Part shown: positions 1 to 13,300 of the stretch, piece by piece | Numbering within the stretch: the first letter of the stretch is position 1 | Layout of the letters: every line of letters begins with the position of its first letter | DNA from: Pictodentalium vernedei | Taxonomy: Eukaryota > Mollusca > Scaphopoda > Dentaliida > Dentaliidae | DNA length: 64,000 nucleotides | Assembly (NCBI GenBank): GCA_031216915.1 | Contig: CM062292.1 | Coordinates: 2,724,457 to 2,788,456, forward strand | Direction: 5' to 3' | Program-made: the position numbers and the translations under genes | The notes under the pieces: model-generated | What the model saw: only the letters and a program-made list of their open reading frames with translations | Told to the model about the DNA's origin: nothing | Databases searched by the model: none

Positions 1-1652
1 ACTATCCGTAAATCTCTCCCTTACACCATTGTACCATGAGAGATATCAGTATCCATAAATCTCACCCTTACACCATTGTACCATGAGAGATGTCACTATC
101 CGTAAATCTCACCCTTACACCATTGTAACATGAGAGACGACACAGGCATTAATTTAACTCTTACTCCATTGCACCATGAGAGATGTTTCTATCCGTAACT
201 GTCACCCTTACACCATTGTACCATGAGAGATGTCACTATCCGAAAATCTCACCCTTACACGATTGTACCATGAGAGACGACACAGACATAAATTTAACTC
301 TTATACCATTGTACCATGAGAGGTGTCACTATCCGTAAATCTCACCCTTACACCATTGTACCATGAGAGATGTCACTATCCGTAAATCTCATCCTTACAC
401 CATTGTACCATGAGAGATGTCACTATCCGTAAATCAGAACCCTTACACTATTGTACCATGAGAGATGTCACTATCCGTTAATCTCACCCTTACATCATTG
501 TATCATGAGAGATGTCACGATCCATAAATCACACCCTTACACCATTGTACCATGAGAGATGCCACTATCCATAAATCTCACCATTACACCATTGTACCAT
601 GAGAGATGTCACTATCTGTAAATCTCATCCTTACACCATTGTACCATGAGAAATGCCACTATCCATAAATCTCACCCTTACACCATTGTACCATGAGAGA
701 TGTCACTATCCGTAAATCTCACCTTTAAACCTTTGTACCATGAGAGATATCACTATCCGTAAATCTCACCCTTACACCATTGTATCATGACAGATGTCAC
801 TCTCCGTAAATCTCACCCTTACACCATTGTACCATGAGAGACGACACAGAAATAAATTTAACTCTTATACCATTTTACCATGAGAGGTGTCACTATCCGT
901 AAATCTCACCCTTACTCCATTTTACCATTAAAGATGTAACTATCCGTAAATCTCACCCTTACACCATTGTACCATGAGAGATGTCACTATCCGTAAATCT
1001 CACCCTTACACCATTGTAACATGAGAGACGACACAGGCATAACTTTAACTCTTACAGCATTGTACCGTGAGAGACGACACAGGCATTCATTTACCTCCTA
1101 CACCATTGTACCATGAGAGATGTCTCTAGCCATAGATATCCCTCTTACACTGTTGTACCGTCAGATACGGAATTAGACATAAATCTCCTGTTAACATTTT
1201 TGTAGTATTAGTGACGACACTAGCAGTAAATCACCTTTTTACATTCTTGTAGTACTAGTGGGGGTGATGATCTTCCCCTTACACAGCTGTTCCATGAGAG
1301 ACGACATTAGCCATAAATCTCTTTCTAACACTGTTAAAGCATGAAATATAACACTATCCGTAAATCTCCTTACACTGTTGTGCTATGAGAGTCGGCAATA
1401 TCCATAAATCTCCCTCTTACACGGTTGTAGCATGAGAGACAACACGTGCCGTAAATCTTCCTTTTTGTTGTAATATGAGATCACACTATCCACAATTCCT
1501 CCTCTTACACTATTGTAGTATGAGAGACAATACTGGTCGTGAATCTCTTTCTTTCACTGTTATAGTATGATAGACGACACTAGCCGCAAATCTCATTTTA
1601 CAGTATTGTAATATGAGATAACACTAGCCACAAATTTATCTCTTACACTTTT
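1..1652. repeat. Minisatellite array A, left part (47-bp unit)
   Basis: Tandem units of about 47 bp, recognisable by ACTATCCGTAAATC and CCATGAGAGATGTC. Units are regular up to about 1100 and diverge strongly from 1100 to 1650, where GTAGTATGAGAGACGACACT-type units take over. The array runs off the left edge of the window. No open frame persists because 47 is not a multiple of three and stops are frequent. Confidence 0.95.
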
Positions 1653-1660
1653 CAGGCCCG

Positions 1661-1741
1661 TCGAAATATGAGCAAATTATTAGGGGGGGGGGGGGGCTGC
1701 AGCCCCCCCCCCTCCCCCCCAATAATTTGCTCATATTTCGA
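1661..1741. repeat. G/C-run hairpin
   Basis: Inverted repeat with arms TCGAAATATGAGCAAATTAT plus a run of G, and the complementary C run followed by AATAATTTGCTCATATTTCG. The centre contains CTGCAG. It lies at the left end of the TIR element. Confidence 0.9.
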
Positions 1742-2129
1742 CGTTAGGTTATCCATGATGGGAGCAACCGATGTAATCTGAATATAACTGGACATTACAT
1801 TATTTAACTCATATTAGAACAGTGGCGTAGGAACCGGGGGGGGGGGGGGGAGGCTGGGATGGTGGTTTCTCCACACGGGATGCCCACTGGTTACCATATT
1901 TCGACATTGCTGTAAATGATTACTGGATTGAGTGGGTTCCATCATGTGGGCTTTCTGCCACGAATAAAACTGACAGTCGTGTTTTCGCCTAATTGTGGAA
2001 AGCGATGTTAAACCCCAACCAACCACAAGGTAATTCATTGCATGTTCACTATTCCTGTCATTCTGCTCGGAAATCACGCTAAATTGATCAGAGAGCTGAC
2101 GTATTTCATTATTCACGATGTATTTGTTC

Positions 2130-2450
2130 AGAATCACTCAGAATGCATACTGGTACATCTTAAATTAAAAAAATTCCCGGACCCACAACAACGAGACGGG
2201 GAGGTACCCCCTCTCATTCTCACTCCCACTCGCCTCTTCGCGGTTTCGGATGACGCTTCGCGTCATAGGAATATACGATTTATTGGCTCAGAATCAACAA
2301 GAATGCATGTTTTTACATCTTAAATTCGAAAATTTTCCCGGGGGAGGCCCCTGAACCCCCCCACCAACAAGACGGAGGATACCACCCTCTCGTGTTCACC
2401 CCCACTTGCTGCTCGGATGACGCGTCGCGTCATGGGAATATAGGTCCTAC
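2130..2450. repeat. Two diverged copies of a ~150-bp segment
   Basis: The stretch from GAATGCATACTGGTACATCT to GCGTCATAGGAATATA recurs in diverged form from GAATGCATGTTTTTACATCT to GCGTCATGGGAATATA. Both contain a TACATCTTAAATT box, a GACGG box and GGATGACGC(T/G)TCGCGTCAT, itself a short palindrome. A weaker third copy may start near 2580. Confidence 0.7.
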
Positions 2451-2790
2451 CCCCCCCCCCCCCTCAAATAAAATTAGCTTACTACTCCCCTGGATTAGAA
2501 TTATGAACGTATCACTGAATGTATAACATGCACCTGCATATGTTGATGTGCAAACGTTTTGAGCAATTCAAAAGCTAACAGAATGCTTCTTTTTGATTGC
2601 CCTTTTCAAACAATTTTCTGGGGGAGTAAACCCCCTCCCCTCCCCCTCCCCTCAAAAAGCTCGTGCCTTCAGCACTCACGCCAAAGGCATCTGGATACCC
2701 CATACCCATTTAGTATCAGCCAGTTCACCCAAATTAGAAATATCAGCCCCCCCCCCCCCCCCCAATATAAATTTCGTTCCGACGGACCTG

Positions 2791-5700
2791 CTTTTCTAGT
2801 ATGGGAGACAACACTGGTCGTGAATCTCTTTCTTACACTGTTGTGGTATGAGAGACGACACTAGCCGTAAATATCCTTCTGATAATGCTGTAGTGCTTGA
2901 GATAACAACGGTATTGGTTAATCTCCATCATCTTACATTGTCGTACCACGAGAGACGAGTCTAGCCATAATTCTCTTTTTTTACATTGTTGTAGTATTCG
3001 AGACGACAGTGGAGGGTGTTAATCTCCCTCTTACATTGCTGTATCATGAGAGATGGTTCTAGCCATAAATCTCCGTGTTGCACTGTTGTACCATCAGAGA
3101 CGGCATCAGACGTAAATCTCCTTTTTACATTGTGGTAGTATTAGAGACGACACTAGCAGTAAATCACCTTTTTACATTGTTGTGGTATAAGAGACGACAG
3201 TGGAGGGTGATAATCTCCCTCTTACATTGTTGTACCATGAGAGACGACAGTGGAGGGTGATAATCTCCCTCTTACATTATTGTACCACGAGAGACGGCAC
3301 TAGCCACAAATCTCCCTCTTTTACTGTTGGAGCATGAAAGATAACACTAGCCGTAAATGACCTTACACGGTTGTACCATGATAGACAACACTAGTGGTAA
3401 ATCTCCCTCTTAAACTCGCCATAAATCTCATTCTGACACTGCTGCAGTATAAGGGATGGCAACGGTGGCAGTCAACCCCCCTCTTACAATATTGCGCCGT
3501 AAGAGGCGACACTAGTCAGACATATCCCTCTTAGACTGTTGTATCATGAAAAATAACCATAGATATAAATCCCCCCCCCCCCCACTGTTGTACCAGACGA
3601 CACTAGCCACAAATCTCCTGCTTACACTGTTGAAGTGTGGGAGGTGACACTTCTGGAAGTTATTCTCCCTCTTATAACGAACGTTGTCCCATGAGAGAAA
3701 ACACAAGTCATAAATAGTCTATACACTGACGTAGTGTAAGAGATGACACTAGACGTAAATCTCCCTCTTACACTGTTATAGTATGGGGTGATTCTAGCCG
3801 TAAATTTTCTTCCTATGCAGTTGTAGTTTGAGGGATGGCGCTGGTGGCAGTTAATCTCCCTCTTTCGATGTTGTGCCATGAGTGTCAACACTACACATAA
3901 ATGTCCTTCTTGCCCTCTTGTAGAATGATAGATGGCACTAGCCATAAATCTATTTCTCACACTGTTGCAGTATGAATAATGGCACCAGCAGTAAATTCCC
4001 TTCTTACGCTATTTTAGTATGAGCGATGACACTAGCAGTAAATCCCCTTCTTACGCCGTTTTTGTATGAGAGATGACACTAGCAGTAAATCCCATTCTTA
4101 CGTTTTTTTGTATGAGAGATGACACTAGCAGTAAATCACCTTCTTACGCTTTTTTTGTATGAGAGATGACACTAGCAGTAAATCCCCTTCTTACGCTTTT
4201 TTTTGTATGAGAGATGACACTAGCAGTAAATCCCCTTCTTACCCTTTTTGTATGAGAGATGACACTATCAGAAACCCCTTCTTACGCTGTTTTTGTATGA
4301 GAGATGACACTAGCAGAAAATCCCCTTCTCACGCTGTTCCTTCTGTATGAGAGATGACAGTAGCATTAAATCTCCCTCTTCTTCTGTTGTAGCATGGGAA
4401 ATGACGGTAGCCAGAAATCTCTTTCTGACACTGATGCAGTGTTAGGGATGACATCGGTGGCTGTCAGACTCCCTCTTATAATGTTGGGCCATGCGATTCA
4501 ACACAAGAGATGACACTAGACGTAAATCTCCCTCTTACACTGTTATAGTATGGGGTGATTCTAGCCGTAAATTTCCTTCCTATGCATTTGTAGTTTGAGG
4601 GATGGCACTGGTGGCAGTTAATCTCCCTCTTTCGATGTTGTGCCATGAGTGTCAACACTACACATAAATGTCCTTCTTGCCCTCTTGTAGAATGATAGAT
4701 GGCACTAGCCATAAATCTATTTCTCACACTGTTGCAGTATGAAAAATGGCACCAGCAGTAAATCCTCTTCTTACGCTATTTTAGTATGAGAGATGACACT
4801 AGCAGTAAATCCCCTTCTTACGCCGCCTTTGTATGAGAGATGACACTAGCAGTAAATCCCCTTCTTACGTTGTTTTTATGTGAGAAATGACACTAGCAAT
4901 AAATCCCCTTCTTACGCTGTTTTTGTATGAGAGATGACACTAGTGATAAATCCCCTTCTTACGCTTTTTTGATGAGAGATGACACTAGTAGTAAATCCCC
5001 TTCTTACGCCGTTTTTGTATGAGAGATGACACTAGCAGTAAATCCCACTCTTACGCTTTTTTGTATGAGAGATGACACTAGCAGTAAATCCCCTTCTTAC
5101 GCTTTTTTGATGAGAGATGACACCAGCAATAAATCCCCTTCTTGCGCTTTTTTGATGAGAGATGACACTAGCAATAAATCCCCTTCTTACGCTGTTTTTG
5201 TATGAGAGATGACACTAGTAGTAAATCCCCTTCTTACGCCGTTTTTGTATGAGAGATGACACTAGCAGTAAATCCCCTTCTTACGCTTTTTTGTATGAGA
5301 GATGACACTAGCAGTAAATCCCCTTCTTGCGCTTTTTTGATGAGAGATGACACTAGCAATAAATCCCCTTCTTACGCTGTTTTTGTATGAGAGATGACAC
5401 TAGTGATAAATCCCCTTCTTACGCTTTTTTGTATGAGAGATGACACTAGCAGTAAATCCCATTCTTACGCTTTTTTGATGAGAGATGACACTAGTAGTAA
5501 ATCCCCTTCTTACGCCGTTTTTGTATGAGAGATGACACTAGCAGTAAATCCCCTTCTTACGCTTTTTTGTATGAGAGATGACACTAGCAATAAATCCCCT
5601 TCTTACGCTGTTTTTGTATGAGAGATGACACTAGTGATAAATCCCCTTCTTACGCTTTTTTGTATGAGAGATGACACTAGCAATAAATCCCCTTCTTACG

Positions 5701-7364
5701 CTGTTTTTGTATGCAGATGACACTAGTGATAAATCCCCTTCTTACGCTTTTTTGTATGAGAGATGACACTAGCAGCAAATCCCCTTCTTAGCTTTTTTGT
5801 ATGAGAGATGACACTAGCAGTAAATCCCCTTCTTACGCTTTTTTGTATGAGAGATGACACTAGCAGTAAATCCCCTTCTTACGCCTCTTTGTATGAGAGA
5901 TGACACTAGCAGTAAATCCCCTTCTTACGCTTTTTTTTGTATGAGAGATGACACTAGCCGTAAATCCCCTTTTTACCCTTTTTTGTATGAGAGATGACAC
6001 TAGCAGAAAAAAATTCCCTTTCTTACGCTGTTTTTGTATGAGAGATGACACTAGCAGAAAATCACCTTCTCACGCTGTTTTTTTCTGTATGAGAGATGAC
6101 CGTAGCATTAAATGTTCCTCTTCTTCTGTTGTAGCATGGGAAATGACGCTAGCCAGAAATCTCTTTCTGACACTGCTGCAGTGTTAGGGATGACATCGGT
6201 GGCGGTCAGACTCTCTCTTAGAATATTGGGCCATGCGATTCAACCTTAGGCATCAATCTCCTTCTTACACTGTTGTAGCATGAGAGATGACTCTAGCCCC
6301 AAAACGCAAATCTGCCTCTTACATTGTTGTAGTATGCTAGACGTCTCTCGATAAATCTTCTTCTTCCACTCTTATAGAATGAGACACAACACAAGCCATA
6401 CATCTCCTTCTTACCCTATTGTAGTAGGAAATGAAAGATGACATTATCTGTAAAGCACCTTCTTACACTGATGTCGTATGAGAGATGACACTAGCCGTAA
6501 ATCTCCTTCTTGCACTGTTGTAGTTTTAGTGATAACACCGGTGATAGTTTATTTTGCTCTTACACTGCTGTACCACAAGAGACGATACTAGCCGTAATAC
6601 TCCTTTTTATACTTTTGTAGTATTAGAAATGACACTAGCCGTAAGTTTCCTTCTTATACTATTGAACCATGGGAGGTGACACTCGTCATAAATCTCCCGC
6701 TTACGCTGTTGTACCACGAGAAACAACACTAGCCATGTATCTCCTACTTACACTGTTGTACTATGAGAGATGCTACAAGCCGTAAATCCCCTTCTTACGC
6801 TGTTGTAATATGAGATATGTCACTAGCCAATAATCTCCCTACACTGTTGTAGTTTTAGAGATGACACTGGTGGAGGTTAATCTCCCTCTTTCACTGTTAT
6901 ATCATGAGAGATGTCACTAGCCGTAAATCTCCTTCTTACACTACTGTAATATGAGAGATGACAGCAGTCGGAAATCTCCCTTAACACTGCTGCACCACGA
7001 GAGATGATACTAGCCGTAAATCTCCTTCGTATTCTGTTGTACCATAAGAGACGCCAATAGCCGTATTTCTCCTTCTACACTGCTTAGTATGACAGATGAT
7101 AGGTGTAAATCTCATTCCTGCACTGTTGTAGTATAAGAAGTGACCCTGGGGACTGTTAATCTCTCCCATACACTGTTGCACAATAACACATGCCACGTGC
7201 AATAAATCTCCCTCATACACTTTTCTAGTGTGAGAGATGACAATATCTGTTATTCTCCATCTTACACTGTTATACCGCGAGGGACGACAATAGCCATAAA
7301 TTTCCTTTTACACAGTTGTTGTATGAGGGATAACAATAGCCGTGAATTTCCTTCTTACATAATT
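2791..7364. repeat. Minisatellite array A, right part (46-48 bp unit)
   Basis: Continuation of array A. Units read roughly GTATGAGAGATGACACTAGC followed by AGTAAATCCCCTTCTTACGC. The interval 4000-6050 is the most homogeneous, with units carrying T runs; 2800-3950 and 6240-7364 are strongly diverged. Blocks of several units are duplicated at a distance. Short frames here are interrupted and do not look coding. Confidence 0.93.
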
Positions 7365-10300
7365 GTAGTATGGTCACTAAGTAATGTGTTTTTCCTTGAG
7401 TAAGATGCTTGATCCTCATGTTAGAGTATGGTAGTACGCTCACTAAGTAATGTGTAGCCCCTTAAGTAGGATGCTTGATCCCCACACTGTCACGTTAGAA
7501 TACTGTAGTATGGTCACAAAGTAATGTGTATTTCCTTGAGTAGGATGCTTGATCCCCACACCCTCATGTTAGAATACTGTAGTATGGTCACTAAGTAATG
7601 TGTATTTCCTTGAGTAAGATGCTGGATCCCCACACTCTCATGTTAGAGTATGGTAGTACCGTCACTAAGTAATGTGTATTTCCTTGAGTAAGATGCCTGA
7701 TCCTCATGTTAGAGTATGGTAGTACGGTCACTATGTGATGTGTATGTCCTTGAGTAAGATGCTCGATCCTCATGTTAGAGTTTGGTAGTACGGTCACGAT
7801 GTAATGTGTATTTCCTTGAGTAAGATGCTGGATCCCCACATTCTCATGTTAGAGAACTGTAGTACGGTCACTAAGTAATGTGCATTTCCTTGAGTAAGAT
7901 GCTTGGCCCACCCACTATCATGTTAGAGTATGGTAGTATGGTCACTATGTAATGTGTATTTCCTTGAGTAGGATGCCTGATCCTCATGTTAGAGTATGGT
8001 AGTACGGTCACTGTGTAATGTGTATTTCCTTGAGTAAGATGCTTGGCCCACCCACTATCATGTTAGAGTATGGTAGTATGGTCACTATGTAATGTGTATT
8101 TCCTTGAGTAGGTTGCCTGATCCTCATGTTAGAGTATGGTAGTACGGTCACTGTGTAATGTGTATTTCCTTGAGTAGGATGCTTGATCCCCACACTCGCA
8201 CGTTAGAATACTGTAGTATGGTCACTAAGTAATGTGTATTTCTTTGAGTAAGATGCTTGATCCTCATGTTAGAGTATGGTAGTACGGTCACGATGTAATG
8301 TGTATTTCCTTGAGTAAGATGCTGGAACCCCACATTCTCATGTTAGAGTACTGTAGTACGGTCACTAAGTAATGTGCATTTCCTTGAGTAAGATGCTTGG
8401 CCCACCCACTATCATGTTAGAGTATGGTAGTATGGTCACTATGTAATGTGTATTTCCTTGAGTAAGATGCTGGATCCCCACATTCTCATGTTAGAATACT
8501 GTAGTACGGTCACTAAGTAATGTGTATTTCCTTGAGTAGGATGCTTGATCCTCATGTTAGAGTATGGTAGTACGGTCACTATGTAATGTGTATTTCCTTG
8601 AGTAAGATGCTGGATCCCCACATTCTCATGTTAGAATACTGTAGTACGGTCACTAAGTAATGTGTATTTCCTTGAGTAGGATGCCTGATCCTCATGTTAG
8701 AGTATGGTAGTACGGTCACTGTGTAATGTGTATTTCCTTGAGTAAGATGCTTGGCCCACCCACTATCATGTTAGAGTATGGTAGTATGGTCACTATGTAA
8801 TGTGTTTTTCCTTGAGTAGGATGCCTGATCCTCATGTTAGAGTATGGTAGTACGGTCACTGTGTAATGTGTATTTCCTTGAGTAGGATGCTTGATCCCCA
8901 CACTCGCACGTTAGAATACTGTAGTATGGTCACTAAGTAATGTGTATTTCCTTGAGTAGGATGCTTGGCACACCCACTATCATGTTAGAGTATGGTAGTA
9001 CGGTCACTGTGTAATGTGTATTTCCTTGAGTAAGATGCTTGGCCCACCCACTATCATGTTAGAGTATGGTAGTATGGTCACTATGTAATGTGTATTTCCT
9101 TGAGTAGGATGCTTGATCCCCATGTTAGAGTATGGTAGTACGGTCACTAAGTAATGTGTATTTCCTTGAGTAAGATGCTTGATCCTCATGTTAGAGTATG
9201 GTAGTATGGTCACTGTGTAATGTGTATTTCCTTGAGTAGGATGCCTGATCCTCATGTTAGAGTATGGTAGTATGGTCACTGTGTAATGTGTATTTCCTTG
9301 AGTAGCATGCTTGATCCCCACACTCGCACGTTAGAATACTGTAGTATAGTCACTAAGTAATGTGTATTTCCTTGAGTAAGATGCTTGATCCTCATGTTAG
9401 AGTATGGTAGTATGGTCACTGTGTAATGTGTATTTCCTTGAGTAGGATGCTTGGCCCACCCACTCTCACGTTTGAATACTGTAGTATGGTCACAAAGTAA
9501 TGTGTATTTTCTTGAGTAGGATGCTGGAACCCCACATTCTCATGTTAGAGTACTGTAGTACGGTCACTAAGTAATGTGCATTTCCTTGAGTAAGATGCTT
9601 GGCCCACCCACTATCATGTTAGAGTATGGTAGTATGGTCACTATGTAATGTGTATTTCCTTGAGTAAGATGCTTGGCCCACCCACTATCATGTTAGAGTA
9701 TGGTAGTACGGTCACTGTGTAATGTGTATTTCCTTGAGTAAGATGCTTGGCCCACCCACTATCATGTTAGAGTATGGTAGTATGGTCACTATGTAATGTG
9801 TTTTTCCTTGAGTAGGATGCCTGATCCTCATGTTAGAGTATGGTAGTATGGTCACTGTGTAATGTGTATTTCCTTGAGTAGCATGCTTGATCCCCACACT
9901 CGCACGTTAGAATACTGTAGTATAGTCACTAAGTAATGTGTATTTCCTTGAGTAAGATGCTTGATCCTCATGTTAGAGTATGGTAGTATGGTCACTGTGT
10001 AATGTGTATTTCCTTGAGTAGGATGCTTGGCCCACCCACTCTCACGTTTGAATACTGTAGTATGGTCACAAAGTAATGTGTATTTTCTTGAGTAGGATGC
10101 TGGAACCCCACATTCTCATGTTAGAGTACTGTAGTACGGTCACTAAGTAATGTGCATTTCCTTGAGTAAGATGCTTGGCCCACCCACTATCATGTTAGAG
10201 TATGGTAGTATGGTCACTATGTAATGTGTATTTCCTTGAGTAAGATGCTTGGCCCACCCACTATCATGTTAGAGTATGGTAGTACGGTCACTGTGTAATG

Positions 10301-13300
10301 TGTATTTCCTTGAGTAAGATGCTTGGCCCACCCACTATCATGTTAGAGTATGGTAGTACGGTCACTGTGTAATGTGTATTTCCTTGAGTAAGATGCTGGA
10401 ACCCCACATTCTCATGTTAGAGTACTGTAGTACGGTCACTAAGTAATGTGCATTTCCTTGAGTAAGATGCTTGGCCCACCCACTATCATGTTAGAGTATG
10501 GTAGTACGGTCACTATGTAATGTGTATTTCCTTGAGTAAGATGCTTGATCCCCACATTCTCATGTTAGAGTACTGTAGTACGGTCACTAAGTAATGTGTA
10601 TTTCCTTGAGTAAGATGCTTGATCCTCATGTTAGAGTATGGTAGTATGGTCACTATGTAATGTGTATTTCCTTGAGTAAGATGCTGGATCCCCACATTCT
10701 CATGTTAGAGTACTGTAGTACGGTCACTGTGTAATGTGTATTTCCTTGAGTAGGATGCTTGATCCTCATGTTAGAGTATGGTAGTACGGTCACTGTGTAA
10801 TGTGTATTTCCTTGAGTAAGATGCTTGATCCTCATGTTAGAGTACTGTAGTACGGTCACTAAGTAATGTGCATTTCCTTGAGTAAGATGCTTGGCCCACC
10901 CACTATCATGTTAGAGTATGGTAGTATGGTCACTATGTAATGTGTATTTCCTTGAGTAAGATGCCTGATCCTCATGTTAGAGTATGGTAGTACGGTCACT
11001 GTGTAATGTGTATTTCCTTGAGTAAGATGCTTGGCCCACCCACTATCATGTTAGAGTATGGTAGTATGGTCACTATGTAATGTGTATTTCCTTGAGTAGG
11101 ATGCCTGATCCTCATGTTAGAGTATGGTAGTACGGTCACTGTGTAATGTGTATTTCCTTGAGTAAGATGCTTGGCCCACCCACTATCATGTAAGAGTATG
11201 GTAGTATGGTCACTATGTAATGTGTTTTTCCTTGAGTAAGATGCTGGATCCTCATGTTAGAGTATGGTAGTACGGTCACTGTGTAATGTGTATTTCCTTG
11301 AGTAAGATGCTTGACCCACCCACTATCATGTTAGAGTATGGTAGTATGGTCACTATGTAATGTGTTTTTCCTTGAGTAGGATGCCTGATCCTCATGTTAG
11401 AGTATGGTAGTACGGTCACTGTGTAATGTGTATTTCCTTGAGTAAGATGCTTGGCCCACCCACTATCATGTTAGAGTATGGTAGTATGGTCACTATGTAA
11501 TGTGTATTTCCTTGAGTAGGATGCCTGATCCTCATGTTAGAGTATGGTAGTACGGTCACTGTGTAATGTGTATTTCCTTGAGTAAGATGCTTGGCCCACC
11601 CACTATCATGTTAGAGTATGGTAGTATGGTCACTATGTAATGTGTTTTTCCTTGAGTAGGATGCCTGATCCTCATGTTAGAGTATGGTAGTACGGTCACT
11701 GTGTAATGTGTATTTCCTTGAGTAAGATGCTTGGCCCACCCACTATCATGTTAGAGTATGGTAGTACGGTCACTAAGTAATGTGTATTTCCTTGAGTAAG
11801 ATGCTTGGCCCACCCACTATCATGTTAGAGTATGGTAGTACGGTCACTGTGTAATGTGTATTTCCTTGAGTAAGATGCTGGAACCCCACATTCTCATGTT
11901 AGAGTACTGTAGTACGGTCACTAAGTAATGTGCATTTCCTTGAGTAAGATGCTTGGCCCACCCACTATCATGTTAGAGTATGGTAGTATGGTCACTATGT
12001 AATGTGTATTTCCTTGAGTAGGATGCCTGATCCTCATGTTAGAGTATGGTAGTATGGTCACTATGTAATGTGTATTTCCTTGAGTAGGATGCCTGATCCT
12101 CATGTTAGAGTATGGTAGTACGGTCACTGTGTAATGTGTATTTCCTTGAGTAAGATGCTTGGCCCACCCACTATCATGTTAGAGTATGGTAGTATGGTCA
12201 CTATGTAATGTGTATTTCCTTGAGTAGGATGCCTGATCCTCATGTTAGAGTATGGTAGTACGGTCATTGTGTAATGTGTATTTCCTTGAGTAAGATGCTG
12301 GATCCCCACATTCTCATGTTAGAGTACTGTAGTATGGTCACAAAGTAATGTGTATTTTCTTGAGTAGGATGCTGGAACCCCACATTCTCATGTTAGAGTA
12401 CTGTAGTACGGTCACTAAGTAATGTGCATTTCCTTGAGTAAGATGCTTGGCCCACCCACTATCATGTTAGAGTATGGTAGTATGGTCACTATGTAATGTG
12501 TATTTCCTTGAGTAGGATGCCTGATCCTCATGTTAGAGTATGGTAGTACGGTCACTGTGTAATGTGTATTTCCTTGAGTAAGATGCTGGATCCCCACATT
12601 CTCATGTTAGAGTACTGTAGTACGGTCACTAAGTAATGTGCATTTCCTTGAGTAAGATGCTTGGCCCACCCACTATCATGTTAGAGTATGGTAGTATGGT
12701 CACTATGTAATGTGTATTTCCTTGAGTAAGATGCCTGATCCTCATGTTAGAGTATGGTAGTACGGTCATTGTGTAATGTGTATTTCCTTGAGTAAGATGC
12801 TGGATCCCCACATTCTCATGTTAGAGTACTGTAGTACGGTCACTAAGTAATGTGCATTTCCTTGAGTAAGATGCTTGGCCCACCCACTATCATGTTAGAG
12901 TATGGTAGTATGGTCACTATGTAATGTGTATTTCCTTGAGTAGGATGCCTGATCCTCATGTTAGAGTATGGTAGTACGGTCACTGTGTAATGTGTATTTC
13001 CTTGAGTAAGATGCGTGGCCCACCCACTATCATGTTAGAGTATGGTAGTATGGTCACTAAGTAATGTGTATTTCCTTGAGTAGGTTGCCTGATCCTCATG
13101 TTAGAGTATGGTAGTACGGTCACTGTGTAATGTGTATTTCCTTGAGTAAGATGCTTGGCACACCCACTATCATGTTAGAGTATGGTAGTATGGTCACTAT
13201 GTAATGTGTATTTCCTTGAGTAAGATGCTGGATCCCCACATTCTCATGTTAGAGTACTGTAGTACGGTCACTAAGTAATGTGCATTTCCTTGAGTAAGAT

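Larger units (their letters stand above)
1653..2790. mobile_element. 1.1-kb TIR element inserted in array A
   Basis: Non-repeat DNA interrupting the 47-bp array. The left end reads CAGGCCCGTCGAAAT and the reverse complement of the right end reads CAGGTCCGTCGGAAC, so the ends are imperfect terminal inverted repeats. CTTTT lies directly outside both ends (1648-1652 and 2791-2795), a candidate 5-bp target duplication. The inside has long G or C runs, a hairpin, and a segment present two or three times. No transposase frame is visible, so it is non-autonomous. The CAGG start recalls hAT ends, but hAT duplicates 8 bp and I do not see that here. Superfamily left open. Confidence 0.7.

Noticed and set aside
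1820-1850. CAGTGGCGTAGGAACC as the start of a separate nested hAT element
   Set aside because: It looks like a hAT terminus, but I could not find a matching inverted end inside the window.
1-7364. CRISPR-like array of about 47-bp repeats
   Set aside because: The whole unit repeats with no unique spacers, no cas genes are present, and the surroundings are eukaryotic.
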